From the NCBI GenBank assembly GCA_947632635.1, contig CANRQA010000010.1:1-41874 (forward strand): DNA of 41,874 nt. Direction: 5' to 3'. Both the position numbers and the translations under genes were made by a program. Within the stretch, counting starts at the first letter, position 1; every line of letters begins with the position of its first letter. Source of the stretch: an uncultured Clostridia bacterium (GTDB lineage Bacteria > Bacillota > Clostridia > TANB77 > CAG-465). Shown here one piece after another: positions 32,813 to 41,805 of the stretch. The notes below the pieces were generated by a model, which had not been told where the DNA came from, searched no databases, and worked only from the letters and a program-made list of their open reading frames with translations.

Positions 32813-34204
32813 ATGAAAAAGTCAATAAAAAATAGTATAAGATTTTTGAATATGATAATGGTAGTTATAGTATTTATAACTACTATAATTCTATGTGGGA
32901 AATTTATTGATACTACAAATATATTTGCTTTAAATAATATAATAATACTTGTTATTTTCTTATTACTATCTTTTATATTTTCTACATTACTTGCAAATGT
33001 AATAACTTATCCATTAAAAAAAATGGAAAAAGGAATGAGAAATGTATCAGAGGGGAAGATTACTGATACTAAATATTTAAAAGAATATTCTTCACTTAGT
33101 GAAATAAAAGATGTTATTAGTTCTTATACACTTATGATGGAACTAATAAAGAAAAATAATTTTGATTTAAATAGTCAACAAAGTAAGACAGAAATAATAC
33201 TTGAGCATATGGCAGATGGCGTTATTGCATTTTCAATAACAAGACAAGTTGTACATATGAATAAGTCAGCAATGAGGCTTTTAGCAATTACTAAAGCTGA
33301 AGATACATTTGATAAAATAGTAGGAAAATTAAAAATAGATTTAGACTTTGACAAAGTAATGTATTTACCAAATTACAAAAGTATAGAAGTAAAAACAACA
33401 GTACAAGATAATGCTTTAAATATAGTATTTGTACCATTTTTTAGTGATAAACTAAGCCCAATGGGCGTAATTATGGTAATTAGAAATATAACAGAAAGCG
33501 TAAAACTTGATAACTTAAGAAAAGAATTTGTTGCAAATGTATCCCATGAATTAAAGACACCACTTACATCTATAAAAGGATACTCCGAAACTATAATGAA
33601 TGGTGATTTAACTTATCAAGAGATTATACGTTTTTCTAAGGTTATTAATCAAGAAGCAAATAGGATGAGTAAACTTGTATCAGATTTATTGCAATTATCA
33701 CGTTTTGATTATAAAAAAGTTAGTTGGAAAAAGATGATGTTTTCTCTTGTTGACCTTGCAAATAGTGTTTGTGAAAAAATGCAGTATTTAGCAGCAGAGA
33801 AAAAGCATAAATTAGAATGTGTTGTAACAGTGCCACCACCTAATGTATATGCTGATAGAGATGCTATTGAACAAGTTATAATAAATATAGTAAGTAATAG
33901 TATAAAATATACACCTGAGGGTGGAACTATAACAATATATTTAGGCTCTATAGATGGAAATGTTTATTTAAAAGTTGTAGATAATGGAATAGGCATACCA
34001 GAAGCAGATTTAAAACGTATATTTGAGCGTTTCTATAGAGTAGATAAAGCCCGTTCAAGAAAAATGGGTGGAACAGGTCTTGGACTTTCAATAGTTAAGG
34101 AAATAATTGATGGAAATGACGGCACAATCAATATAAATAGTGAGGTAAATAAAGGAACAGAGGTTATAATAACTTTACCTACAAAAATTAAAACAGTAAA
34201 ATAG
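32813..34204 (+). CDS. walK: Sensor histidine kinase, WalK-like
   Basis: The 463-residue protein has two membrane helices (about 11-32 and 40-62) with almost no extracellular loop, HAMP (about 62-112), PAS (about 120-225), HisKA with VSHELKTPLTSIKGYSE (His245) and an ATPase domain with NIVSNSIKYTP, VDNGIGIP and GTGLGLSI. The tiny outside loop differs from the large WalK sensor of Bacillus but fits the short-loop form. It pairs with the upstream regulator. No walH, walI or walJ follows. Confidence 0.78.
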   Translation: MKKSIKNSIRFLNMIMVVIVFITTIILCGKFIDTTNIFALNNIIILVIFLLLSFIFSTLLANVITYPLKKMEKGMRNVSEGKITDTKYLKEYSSLSEIKDVISSYTLMMELIKKNNFDLNSQQSKTEIILEHMADGVIAFSITRQVVHMNKSAMRLLAITKAEDTFDKIVGKLKIDLDFDKVMYLPNYKSIEVKTTVQDNALNIVFVPFFSDKLSPMGVIMVIRNITESVKLDNLRKEFVANVSHELKTPLTSIKGYSETIMNGDLTYQEIIRFSKVINQEANRMSKLVSDLLQLSRFDYKKVSWKKMMFSLVDLANSVCEKMQYLAAEKKHKLECVVTVPPPNVYADRDAIEQVIINIVSNSIKYTPEGGTITIYLGSIDGNVYLKVVDNGIGIPEADLKRIFERFYRVDKARSRKMGGTGLGLSIVKEIIDGNDGTININSEVNKGTEVIITLPTKIKTVK

Positions 34205-34212
34205 GAGATAAT

Positions 34213-34977
34213 ATGAGATTTTTTGATACACACGCACATTATAATGATGAAGTATATGATATAGATAGAGAAGAAGTTTTAAAAAAAATAAGGGAAAGTG
34301 GAGTAGAGTACATTGTTAATGTTGGATATAATAAAGTTTCATCAATAGACTCTATAAATCTTTCAAAAAAATATGATTATATATATTCAGCAATAGGAGT
34401 ACATCCTCACGATGTAGAAAACGAAACTGCACAAGATATATATAATGTGTATAATGAAAATGATAACAAGAAAATAGTTGCAATTGGTGAGATTGGTTTA
34501 GATTATGCATTTGTTAAAGATAATAAACTTAAGCAAATTGCGTTATTTGAAAGTCAAATAGAACTTGCAAATAGTTTAAAGTTACCTATATTAATTCATT
34601 CAAGGGATGCAGCTTTAGATACATATAATGTTATAAAAAATAAAAGAGCAGAATATGGTACTTTATTTCATTGTTTTCAACCATCAGATGATTTAGTAAG
34701 GTTGGTACTAGAAAATGGTTATATGGTAGCTTTTGGCGGAAATATAACTTTTAAAAGAAATGAGGCTTTTAAAAAATATATAGAACAAATACCACTTAGC
34801 CAAATTGTAATTGAAACCGACTCTCCTTATTTAAGTCCTGAACCTTATAGAGGAAAAAGGAATGATTCATCAAATTTAGATATTATATGTAAGAAATTAA
34901 GTGAATATAAAGGAAAAGACGTAGAAGAGGTAGCAGAGATAGTATATAATAATGCAGTAAAATATTTCAATATATAA
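34213..34977 (+). CDS. tatD: TatD family DNase
   Basis: The 254-residue TIM-barrel hydrolase has the metal-binding pattern: FFDTHAHYND, then IGVHPHDVEN, IGEIGLDYAF, LPILIHSRDA, LFHCFQP and IETDSPYLSP. It is a 3'-5' exonuclease/AP-endonuclease-type nuclease. The start lies eight bases after the kinase stop, with AGGAG upstream, so it is the third gene of the walRK operon. Confidence 0.93.
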   Translation: MRFFDTHAHYNDEVYDIDREEVLKKIRESGVEYIVNVGYNKVSSIDSINLSKKYDYIYSAIGVHPHDVENETAQDIYNVYNENDNKKIVAIGEIGLDYAFVKDNKLKQIALFESQIELANSLKLPILIHSRDAALDTYNVIKNKRAEYGTLFHCFQPSDDLVRLVLENGYMVAFGGNITFKRNEAFKKYIEQIPLSQIVIETDSPYLSPEPYRGKRNDSSNLDIICKKLSEYKGKDVEEVAEIVYNNAVKYFNI

Positions 34978-34981
34978 TAAA

Positions 34982-35025
34982 AAACACTTCAATATGGTAG
35001 GAATACAAATTTGAAGTGTTTCTTT
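34982..35025. terminator. Bidirectional terminator between tatD and the XRE gene
   Basis: AAACACTTCAA (34982-34992) pairs with TTGAAGTGTTT (35011-35021), with T-rich sequence after it and A-rich sequence before it. Confidence 0.8.
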
Positions 35026-35026
35026 C

Positions 35027-35344
35027 TTAAAAGTTATCAGTTATGCTTTTAATAACATTTTTCATAATAGCAAGTTGCTTGTCTGTATAGTATGTGTTAT
35101 CTGGTTCATAGATAACATTATCTAGTGATTCAGCAAACAATGTGTCTAAACTTACTTTTAGAGTGTTAGATAAAAGAATTAGTTTATTTAGGCTTGGAAG
35201 TTTAATACCTCTTTCTATATCACCTAAAAAGTTTTGTGATACATCAATTTTTTCGGCAAGTTCAAATTGTGTTAAATGTAAGGCTTCTCTAGCCTGTTTT
35301 ACTCTTTTACCAAAGGCATATCTATTTATAGTGTTATTTTCCAT
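35027..35344 (-). CDS. XRE family transcriptional regulator (copy 1)
   Basis: The 105-residue protein has an HTH_3 domain (about 10-66): FGKRVKQAREALHLTQFELA with VSQNFLGDIERGIKLPSLN. The C-terminal tail contains LFAESLDNVIYEPDNTYY and TDKQLAIM, shared with copy 2. The start is the internal ATG at 35344 after GGATGGTGAT. It lies directly downstream of copy 2, each with its own inverted-repeat operator. The targets beyond its own promoter are unknown. Confidence 0.88.
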   Translation of the reverse strand: MENNTINRYAFGKRVKQAREALHLTQFELAEKIDVSQNFLGDIERGIKLPSLNKLILLSNTLKVSLDTLFAESLDNVIYEPDNTYYTDKQLAIMKNVIKSITDNF

Positions 35345-35399
35345 TATTATCACCATCCGTCTTTAATATACTACACTATTAAGCTATATTTATAAACAA

Positions 35400-35427
35400 T
35401 TATAGTGTGTTAAAATAAACACTATAA
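35400..35427. promoter_or_regulatory. Probable XRE operator, copy 1 gene
   Basis: TTATAGTGT (35400-35408) and ACACTATAA (35419-35427) form a 9-bp inverted repeat around 10 bases. On the minus strand ACTATAAT, a likely -10, lies in it. A further half-site ACACTAT lies at 35373. Confidence 0.55.
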
Positions 35428-35745
35428 GCTAAAATTAGTTGTTATATCTCTAATACATCTACCTATAATTTTAAGCTGTTTATCTGTATAATACGCATTT
35501 TGAGGTTCACAAAAAATATTATCTAATGATTCGGCAAGAAGAACATCAATTTCTATTTTAACAAAGTTTGATATATTAACTAAATTTGTAAGACTTGGCT
35601 TTTTATTCCCTCTTTCGATATCGCTTAAAAAATTTTTTGATATTCCAATTTCCTCTGCAAAATCTTTTTGTGACATACTCATTGCTTCCCTAGCTGCCTT
35701 TATCCTTTTTCCTAATGATATATTATCTATAACTGTTTTATTCAT
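35422..35745 (-). CDS. XRE family transcriptional regulator (copy 2)
   Basis: The 107-residue protein, with LGKRIKAAREAMSMSQKDFA and ISKNFLSDIERGNKKPSLT, is a paralogue of copy 1. Its tail LLAESLDNIFCEPQNAYY and TDKQLKIIG is nearly the same. The ATG at 35745 is chosen because GGATGGTGAT precedes it, exactly as in copy 1. Gene and upstream region appear to have duplicated together. Confidence 0.88.
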   Translation of the reverse strand: MNKTVIDNISLGKRIKAAREAMSMSQKDFAEEIGISKNFLSDIERGNKKPSLTNLVNISNFVKIEIDVLLAESLDNIFCEPQNAYYTDKQLKIIGRCIRDITTNFSL

Positions 35746-35802
35746 AGTATCACCATCCATAAAAATAATATACACTAATAATAGTAAAATTTAAACAATT
35801 AG

Positions 35803-35824
35803 TATGTGTTAGTTATAACACATA
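35803..35824. promoter_or_regulatory. Probable XRE operator, copy 2 gene
   Basis: TATGTGTTA (35803-35811) and TAACACATA (35816-35824) form a 9-bp inverted repeat. The flank AAACAATTA and the half-site ACACTA at 35772 match the arrangement before copy 1. Confidence 0.55.
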
Positions 35825-35846
35825 TAGTATGTAGATTTGTTATTTA

Positions 35847-35878
35847 TAAAAAAAGAGGTTCCATAAAATTTATGGAAC
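35847..35878 (-). terminator. Terminator of the double-HD gene
   Basis: On the minus strand GTTCCATAAA pairs with TTTATGGAAC, followed by CTCTTTTTTT. Confidence 0.8.
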
Positions 35879-35890
35879 ATCTTTAAAAAT

Positions 35891-37159
35891 TTAGGATTTT
35901 GTTGTAATAGATTCAACTATTCTACAAATGGAAATAATATGAAATCTCATATTTGTTACTTGATCTATATATTCAGGGTAATGAGATTCAGCATGATTAC
36001 ATAGAGGATAAATATATTGTATATTTTCATCAATGTATGCTTGCCTTTCAGTATCAGTTAATGCACTAAGTCTAGTACAAGTATTAGCTCTATTAGAGAG
36101 TTTTATAAGAAGGGCATATGGATTTTCTTTAAGTAAGTTATAATAATTATCAATTGTCATATTATTAGGTTTTGAAACTAAACGTATTAATTCATCAACT
36201 TCAGGTAAAACATCATACTTTCTGATAAGTTCATTGCTATCCCTATCAATATTACAATTCTTGTATACCTCATGAAGAAGTGCGGCTGCACAAGTTACAT
36301 CATCAGTTATTTTTAGTGATATAAGATAAGAACAAACTCTTAATGGATGAGTTATAAATGGATCGCCAGATTTGCGTTTTTGCCCCTCATGAAGTCTTTC
36401 TGCTAGTGCAAGAGCTTTAAGTGTGTTTTGCATATCTCTGCCTTTTGCAAATCCTCTTATGAAAAGTAAAGTTTTTCTATATTTTGTTGGATTTATAACT
36501 TCATGTGTAATTTTATACAAACTCTCAATTGTTTCACAAATAGATGTCATCTGGTATTTTATTATGGTAATTGCTTTGGAAAGCTCGGGATAATATGCTT
36601 TACCATATTTGCAAAGTGGGAAAATTTCTTCTCTTGTTTCTTTTACATATGAAATCATTTTTTCTTTAGTAAAAGCATCAACAGTAGAAAGATTATTTGC
36701 TCTATCAGCAAGTTTTATAATAAGTGCTCGTTTATCCTTTTTAATTTTTTCAAAATAATTTATTAGATTTGGATCTGTTACTTTGTAATCTTTACTTTTG
36801 GTAACTAAAAGCACAACATTTACAACATCTGTATCAAGTCCAAATTTATTAACTAAATCTTCATAGGGCTTTTCAATATTACAATCTTCAATTACATCAT
36901 GCAAAATTGCTGCTGCACATGTGATGTCATCATTTACATTTAGATATATAAGGTAAAGAGCTACCTCTAATGGATGAATTATATAAGGTTCGCCACCCTT
37001 TCTTTTTTGATTTTCATGTAATTGCCGTGCTACACTTAATGCTATAAGAGTATTTTTCATTTCTTTAGATATGGCATATCCTTTTAAAAATAAATATACT
37101 TCTTCCCAATTATCAAGATGATTTGTACTTTGCTGAATTAGTGCTGATTGATTTTTCAT
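35891..37159 (-). CDS. Tandem HD-domain protein related to (p)ppGpp hydrolases
   Basis: The 422-residue protein is two similar halves of about 200 residues. Each has the SpoT/MESH1-type hydrolase start: RQLHENQKRKGGEPYIIHPL (His62) and ERLHEGQKRKSGDPFITHPL (His271). Half 1 keeps HDVIED (His87-Asp88, Glu91-Asp92) and ADRANN (Asp152). In half 2 the matching positions read HEVYKN and SNRANT, so key metal ligands are lost. No synthetase or ACT domain is present. It may hydrolyse (p)ppGpp or a related nucleotide through half 1, with half 2 structural or regulatory (inferred). AAGGAGG precedes the ATG. Confidence 0.82.
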   Translation of the reverse strand: MKNQSALIQQSTNHLDNWEEVYLFLKGYAISKEMKNTLIALSVARQLHENQKRKGGEPYIIHPLEVALYLIYLNVNDDITCAAAILHDVIEDCNIEKPYEDLVNKFGLDTDVVNVVLLVTKSKDYKVTDPNLINYFEKIKKDKRALIIKLADRANNLSTVDAFTKEKMISYVKETREEIFPLCKYGKAYYPELSKAITIIKYQMTSICETIESLYKITHEVINPTKYRKTLLFIRGFAKGRDMQNTLKALALAERLHEGQKRKSGDPFITHPLRVCSYLISLKITDDVTCAAALLHEVYKNCNIDRDSNELIRKYDVLPEVDELIRLVSKPNNMTIDNYYNLLKENPYALLIKLSNRANTCTRLSALTDTERQAYIDENIQYIYPLCNHAESHYPEYIDQVTNMRFHIISICRIVESITTKS

Positions 37160-37308
37160 AACTAGTACCTCCTTGTTTTTTAATTAAAAAATAATAATAT
37201 TTTTACTTAATGTAGTATAACATAAGTGCAAATTTATGTCAAGTAATATTTTAAATATAAAAATAAAACTTGCAGTAGGTTTTATAATAACTGTAAGTTT
37301 TATAGTAT

Positions 37309-37791
37309 TTATTTAATAATTATATGTTCAAATTCGTAATTATTAGTTATAAGTTTTTGTTTTATAAATATAGGTCTAAAGTCAAAATCATGTAAAGAGT
37401 TAATAGGTAGCCATACAAAATTATGTTGTTTAGTCTCTCCCTTATCATTTTCATATTTTGAGTAGTCTTTTAAAGAAATATTAGCAAAATCATCTGGTTT
37501 AACAATATAGTAGAAACTAATTTCATGAGTTAATAAGCTATTTTTATCTGTATAAAAACTTTCAGCTATTGCGAATTCTTTTTGAATGGTAATATTAATA
37601 TCAAGTTCTTCTTGCATTTCTCTAATTATTGCTGTTATGCTATCTTCTCCTAGCATAACATGACCACCAGGTAAACAATATGAAATATTATTTTTCATCT
37701 TTATTGTTAATAGTTTATTATCTTTAATTACTATACCATTAACTCTAATTTTTAATTTCTTTTTATCTGTTTTTATTTCTATATCTTCCAT
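37309..37791 (-). CDS. NUDIX hydrolase
   Basis: The 160-residue protein has a complete Nudix box, GGHVMLGEDSITAIIREMQE followed by ELDI (GX5EX7REX2EE). Flanking strands are as expected, with RVNGIVIKDNKLLTIK before it. The ATG at 37791 is preferred because AAAGG lies seven bases upstream; the earlier ATG at 37806 has no site. The substrate is unknown. It is monocistronic. Confidence 0.9.
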   Translation of the reverse strand: MEDIEIKTDKKKLKIRVNGIVIKDNKLLTIKMKNNISYCLPGGHVMLGEDSITAIIREMQEELDINITIQKEFAIAESFYTDKNSLLTHEISFYYIVKPDDFANISLKDYSKYENDKGETKQHNFVWLPINSLHDFDFRPIFIKQKLITNNYEFEHIIIK

Positions 37792-37806
37792 AATAATTCC
37801 TTTCAT

Positions 37807-38338
37807 ATTTATAAATTTATTCTATCAAAAATGTTTTATTAAGTCAATAATGGCGCTAATATTTTATATTAAGCAAAAACAAACTAAATTGTACTATAGA
37901 TACAATTTGACCTACTTATTTAAAAGTTTATATATTGTGATATAATTAATATAGAAAAAAGTTATAATTTTAAAATCTTTTTATAAAATAAGAAAGTTTA
38001 TACTAGGTTAAAGAAAATATACATAAAATAAAGGTATAGCAAAGTCGTTAAAAGCATATAATTTCTTTCTAATAGAAAGTTTATAAAAAATAAATAGACT
38101 TGCAACAAATGTTTGCTATAATATAAAAGGAAAATAGGATATAAATTAAAAGAAGAAACGAAGGAATTTTTAGAAAAAATACAGAAGATTTATTTTTATA
38201 ATTTCCAGCAAAAAAATATGAATTGTTGATTTTTCGGTATTTGTAAATATTAATAAATCGTTGGAAAAAATTTACAAAACGTTGAAATCTATTAATGTAT
38301 ATGCTAAAATATAATTGTAGAATGTTTAATTTTCAATA
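37807..38338. other. Gene-free stretch, CRISPR leader side
   Basis: No intact gene. A frame around 38145-38228 (KLKEETKEFLEKIQKIYFYN) may be a coding relic; it is not recognisable as a cas gene. The last 150 bases are very A+T-rich and abut the least degenerate CRISPR repeats, so they are the probable leader. Confidence 0.4.
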
Positions 38339-38693
38339 GTTTAACTTTAACAACAGTTGTATTTAAATATAATTGCTTTTTGATTATATAATTCTAATTG
38401 TTTTGTTTAACTTTAACAACAGTTGTATTTAAATATACATCTAGTTGCATATGTATGTCTTAACATATGTGTTTAACTTTAACAATAATTGTATTTAAAT
38501 GGTTATTTTTCAGCAAAAACTGAAATACCTAATTTATGTTTAACCTTAACAATAGTTGTATTTAAATAACAAATTTTGGAACAAAAAGATATATTGTTCA
38601 AACGTTTAACTTCAACAATAGTTGTATTTAAATACATTTTGAGTTATACCAGTACAATATGCTCCATATGTTTAACTTTAACAGTAGTTGTAT
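38339..38693 (+). CRISPR. Orphan CRISPR array, six repeats, type I-B-like
   Basis: Six 30-bp repeats start at 38339, 38405, 38471, 38538, 38604 and 38670, with spacers of 36, 36, 37, 36 and 36 bp. The repeat begins GTTTAACTTTAACAACAGTT and ends GTATTTAAAT, the form common for clostridial type I-B systems. Repeats 1 and 2 are identical, 3-5 carry one to three changes, and 6 is cut after 24 bases. This decay gradient places the leader on the left and transcription to the right. No cas gene lies in the window. Confidence 0.92.
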
Positions 38694-38942
38694 GATAACC
38701 TGTCAAAAAATAGATTTAATCTAATTAATGATATTATGTACAAAGAGTTTTTTTATATCTTTATCTACTGAATACACGAAGTTACAAGAATTCTATTAAG
38801 CAATATGTAGACAGTTGTTTACTAAATTAAAAAGTTTTAGAAATAATGAGAGAGTCTAAAGCAAATTTTATCAATAATAAATGAATAATTTTATCCAATT
38901 TTTGTGATAATATTTGTGCTTCCAAATTCAAAAAAAATAGTT

Positions 38943-39023
38943 TTTTGCGAAATGAAGTGAAAATTTTTACATTCCATTTCGCAAAAATAAAAAAATGACT
39001 TTTGCGAAATGACATGCTATAAT
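38943..39023 (+). promoter_or_regulatory. Promoter with three TTTTGCGAAATG sites
   Basis: TTTTGCGAAATG occurs at 38943-38954 and 39000-39011, and inverted (CATTTCGCAAAA) at 38975-38986. The -10 TATAAT is at 39018-39023; the third site fills the spacer. Copies 1 and 2 could also form a hairpin. They probably bind a regulator of the ATPase gene at 39044. Confidence 0.65.
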
Positions 39024-39043
39024 ATTATTAAGGTGAAAAGAAT

Positions 39044-40231
39044 ATGAAATTAATAAAAAGAAATTACTTGCAAGAACTTATAGATGTAATAGGTACTCCA
39101 GATATAAAAGTCATAACTGGAGTTAGACGTAGTGGGAAATCAAAATTGTTAGAAATGTTTAAAAATTATATAGAAGAGAATATAAAAAATTCAAATATTA
39201 TAAGTATTAATTTTAATTTGATAAAGTTTGACAAGTTTAGAGAATATCACGCTCTTAATAATTACATTGAAGAAAAATATATAAATGGAAAAAAGAACTT
39301 TGTTTTAATAGACGAAGTACAAATGTGTGCTGAATTTGAAAGAACGATAAATAGTCTTCATGCAGAAGAAAAATATGATATTTATATTACAGGTTCTAAT
39401 GATTTCCTATTAAGCAGTGACCTAGCAACGCTATTTACGGGTAGAACATATGAAATTGAAATATTTCCATTTTCTTTTAAAGAATATATTGAATATTTTA
39501 ATTATAAAGATATAGATGAAGCATTTACTAAATATGTTATGGAAGGTGGAATGTCTGGCTCTTATGTATATGATGAAAATAAGAAAAAATATAATTATAT
39601 AAATGATGTGTATAATGCATTAATAGTTAGAGATATAAAGCAAAAATACAATATTCAAAATATTGCTTTGATGGATAGTTTAACGGAATTTTTAATGGAT
39701 AATATTTCAAATTTAACATCATATAGAAATATTGCTAATAAATTAAATGAAAACAATACAAAAACAAATGACAAAACCATAGCTAGTTATATAAAATATT
39801 TATGTGATGCCTTTGCTTTTTATAAAATAAGAAGATATGACATTCAAGGAAAAAAGTATTTATCAACAATCGACAAATATTATTTAGTTGACCATACTTT
39901 TAAATATGCACGTTTAGGAACTAAAAATATGGATTATGGTAGAACATATGAAAATATAGTGGCTATAGAATTGTTAAGAAGAGGTTACGAGGTATATGTT
40001 GGTACTTTATATAATAAAGAAATAGATTTTGTGGCAATGAAAAGAAATGAAAAAATATACATTCAAGTAGCAGACAATATAGATAGTGATGGAACATTAA
40101 AAAGAGAAGTAGCACCTTTATTACAAATAAAAGATGCATATCCGAAAGTGATAATAGCAAGAACAAAGCATGATAATTATCAATATGAAGGAATACAAAT
40201 ATATGATATTGCAAATTGGTTAAATAGTTAA
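39044..40231 (+). CDS. AAA_14/DUF4143 ATPase
   Basis: The 395-residue protein has Walker A GVRRSGKSKLL (about 26-36), Walker B FVLIDEVQM (about 86-94), a segment YITGSNDFLLSSDLATLFTG with sensor features, and a C-terminal DUF4143 domain with nuclease-like features (GRTYENIVAIELLRRGYEVY and KEIDFVAM). The family is widespread in gut anaerobes and archaea and its role is unknown. AAGGTG precedes the ATG. It is monocistronic, with a repeated-site promoter. Confidence 0.9.
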   Translation: MKLIKRNYLQELIDVIGTPDIKVITGVRRSGKSKLLEMFKNYIEENIKNSNIISINFNLIKFDKFREYHALNNYIEEKYINGKKNFVLIDEVQMCAEFERTINSLHAEEKYDIYITGSNDFLLSSDLATLFTGRTYEIEIFPFSFKEYIEYFNYKDIDEAFTKYVMEGGMSGSYVYDENKKKYNYINDVYNALIVRDIKQKYNIQNIALMDSLTEFLMDNISNLTSYRNIANKLNENNTKTNDKTIASYIKYLCDAFAFYKIRRYDIQGKKYLSTIDKYYLVDHTFKYARLGTKNMDYGRTYENIVAIELLRRGYEVYVGTLYNKEIDFVAMKRNEKIYIQVADNIDSDGTLKREVAPLLQIKDAYPKVIIARTKHDNYQYEGIQIYDIANWLNS

Positions 40232-40373
40232 GATAATAATAAAAATATGAACTTGTTTTTTTGTTTAGTAAATAGAAGTTAAATAAAAAATAAGCCTTCT
40301 ATCTGGCTTTAAGAATTAAATTATAATTTAATTACTAAAAAACAAAAATTGATAAAACTAGTAATGTGTTAAA

Positions 40374-40410
40374 AATAAAGGAGTTATACTCAAAATATAA
40401 CTCCTTTATT
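40374..40410. terminator. Bidirectional terminator between the ATPase and MFS genes
   Basis: AATAAAGGAGTTATA (40374-40388) pairs perfectly with TATAACTCCTTTATT (40396-40410) around CTCAAAA. Confidence 0.8.
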
Positions 40411-40489
40411 ACAGTGGTTGAAGTATTCTTATAGGAATTTTCACTAACAATTAATAAAATCTATAATTATATAGTATATAAAAGTATAG

Positions 40490-41638
40490 TTACATTTTGT
40501 TTTCTAATTTAATATTAAGATTTATAGCAATTGTTGAAATTATAGATAATATAAATATTATATAAAATACTTTTTCTCCAATAAATTTTGCTACAAAAGC
40601 TAATAAAGTAAATATAAGAACTTCTGTAAAACATAAACTCATTTGTCCTACTACTGACAACAATTCGTTATCTTCTTTAGCTTGTTTTATTATATTTTGT
40701 ATTGAAGTATCAATTGAAGTTTCATAAACCTTTTCTAAATTATCGCTTAATGATTTATTGAGTGATATTGTTATTTTATTTTTAGCAAATACAAATATTA
40801 TAGTAACAATGATTTTAATAATTGTTACTAAATTATTAGATTTTGATATATTTTTATCTGAATATTTCCCTATTAATATTATAGTAATTATTTGCAATAC
40901 TAATGAAATTATTATTATTGATGAAAATAAAGTAAAATCTTTTAATATTAAGTATACATACAATGGTACAAATTGTCTTTCTATTATATGGCTTGCCCTT
41001 AATGAATAGATATATTTATACTTATTTTTACTATTTAATATATATTTTATTGAAGATTTAAAAGCACTTTTTTTATTTTGAGGTTTATAATCTATTTTTC
41101 TTATAAAAACATACTGCAATAAAAATGATATAATAATTATAAGTAATAAAACAATATTATTATTAGTTATTACTCCCCAAGTAACTAATGCACTTCCCAT
41201 AGCTTGTCCTATTATTTTTGAAATTTTAAAAAAACTATTAAACCTTCCTTTATGCTCTCTATCTATGTATTGACTAGATAAAGCATCTGTAGTGGGATTT
41301 GACAGCCCATTAATCCCCATAACTATTATAAATAAAATTAAAGTATTTTTTAGGTCTGTGCTATTTATTATGATAAATGAACTTATTATTCCAAAAATAT
41401 TTGATATTAGATTACATTTTGCTATCCCTAATTTACTAGATAGGATCATGAATAATGGTGTTACAAATCCAGTTATCCCAAATCGTAATCCAAATATTAA
41501 TAAGATTAACCATATAGGCAATCCATTTTTATATAACATAACTGTTCCATATGTTTCAATCAATGTATAGGCAAAACTATATGAAAACCATTCTAAATAT
41601 ATATATTTATATTCTTTTTTGTAAAAATATTCTTTCAT
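40490..41638 (-). CDS. Major facilitator superfamily transporter
   Basis: The 382-residue protein is hydrophobic with about ten to twelve membrane helices. It has the MFS hallmark between helices 4 and 5, LSSQYIDREHKGRFNSFFKI, resembling the D-R-x-x-R-G-R type motif, and a charged central loop (KIDYKPQNKKSAFKS). Drug or metabolite export is possible but the substrate is unknown. GGAG lies six bases before the ATG. Confidence 0.85.
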   Translation of the reverse strand: MKEYFYKKEYKYIYLEWFSYSFAYTLIETYGTVMLYKNGLPIWLILLIFGLRFGITGFVTPLFMILSSKLGIAKCNLISNIFGIISSFIIINSTDLKNTLILFIIVMGINGLSNPTTDALSSQYIDREHKGRFNSFFKISKIIGQAMGSALVTWGVITNNNIVLLLIIIISFLLQYVFIRKIDYKPQNKKSAFKSSIKYILNSKNKYKYIYSLRASHIIERQFVPLYVYLILKDFTLFSSIIIISLVLQIITIILIGKYSDKNISKSNNLVTIIKIIVTIIFVFAKNKITISLNKSLSDNLEKVYETSIDTSIQNIIKQAKEDNELLSVVGQMSLCFTEVLIFTLLAFVAKFIGEKVFYIIFILSIISTIAINLNIKLENKM

Positions 41639-41754
41639 CTATTACTCCGAAAATTGTTTTAGTTTTATCATGTAAAAATTCAATTGTAAAGCAAATTTTT
41701 TCTAATTTATGTAAATGATAGTGTGGTAGTACAAATCAATAGCCATGACACTTC

Positions 41755-41801
41755 AAAAAAAAAGATGCCTTTATACAAAACTAAATCCTATAAAGACACC
41801 T
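41755..41801 (-). terminator. Terminator of the tRNA-Pro transcript
   Basis: On the minus strand AGGTGTCTTTATA pairs with TATAAAGGCATCT (13 bp with two G-U pairs), followed by nine T. Confidence 0.9.
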
Positions 41802-41805
41802 AAAA

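Noticed and set aside
38827..39015. 62-codon open frame on the minus strand
   Set aside because: It runs through the TTTTGCGAAATG promoter array, has no ribosome site and a low-complexity sequence.
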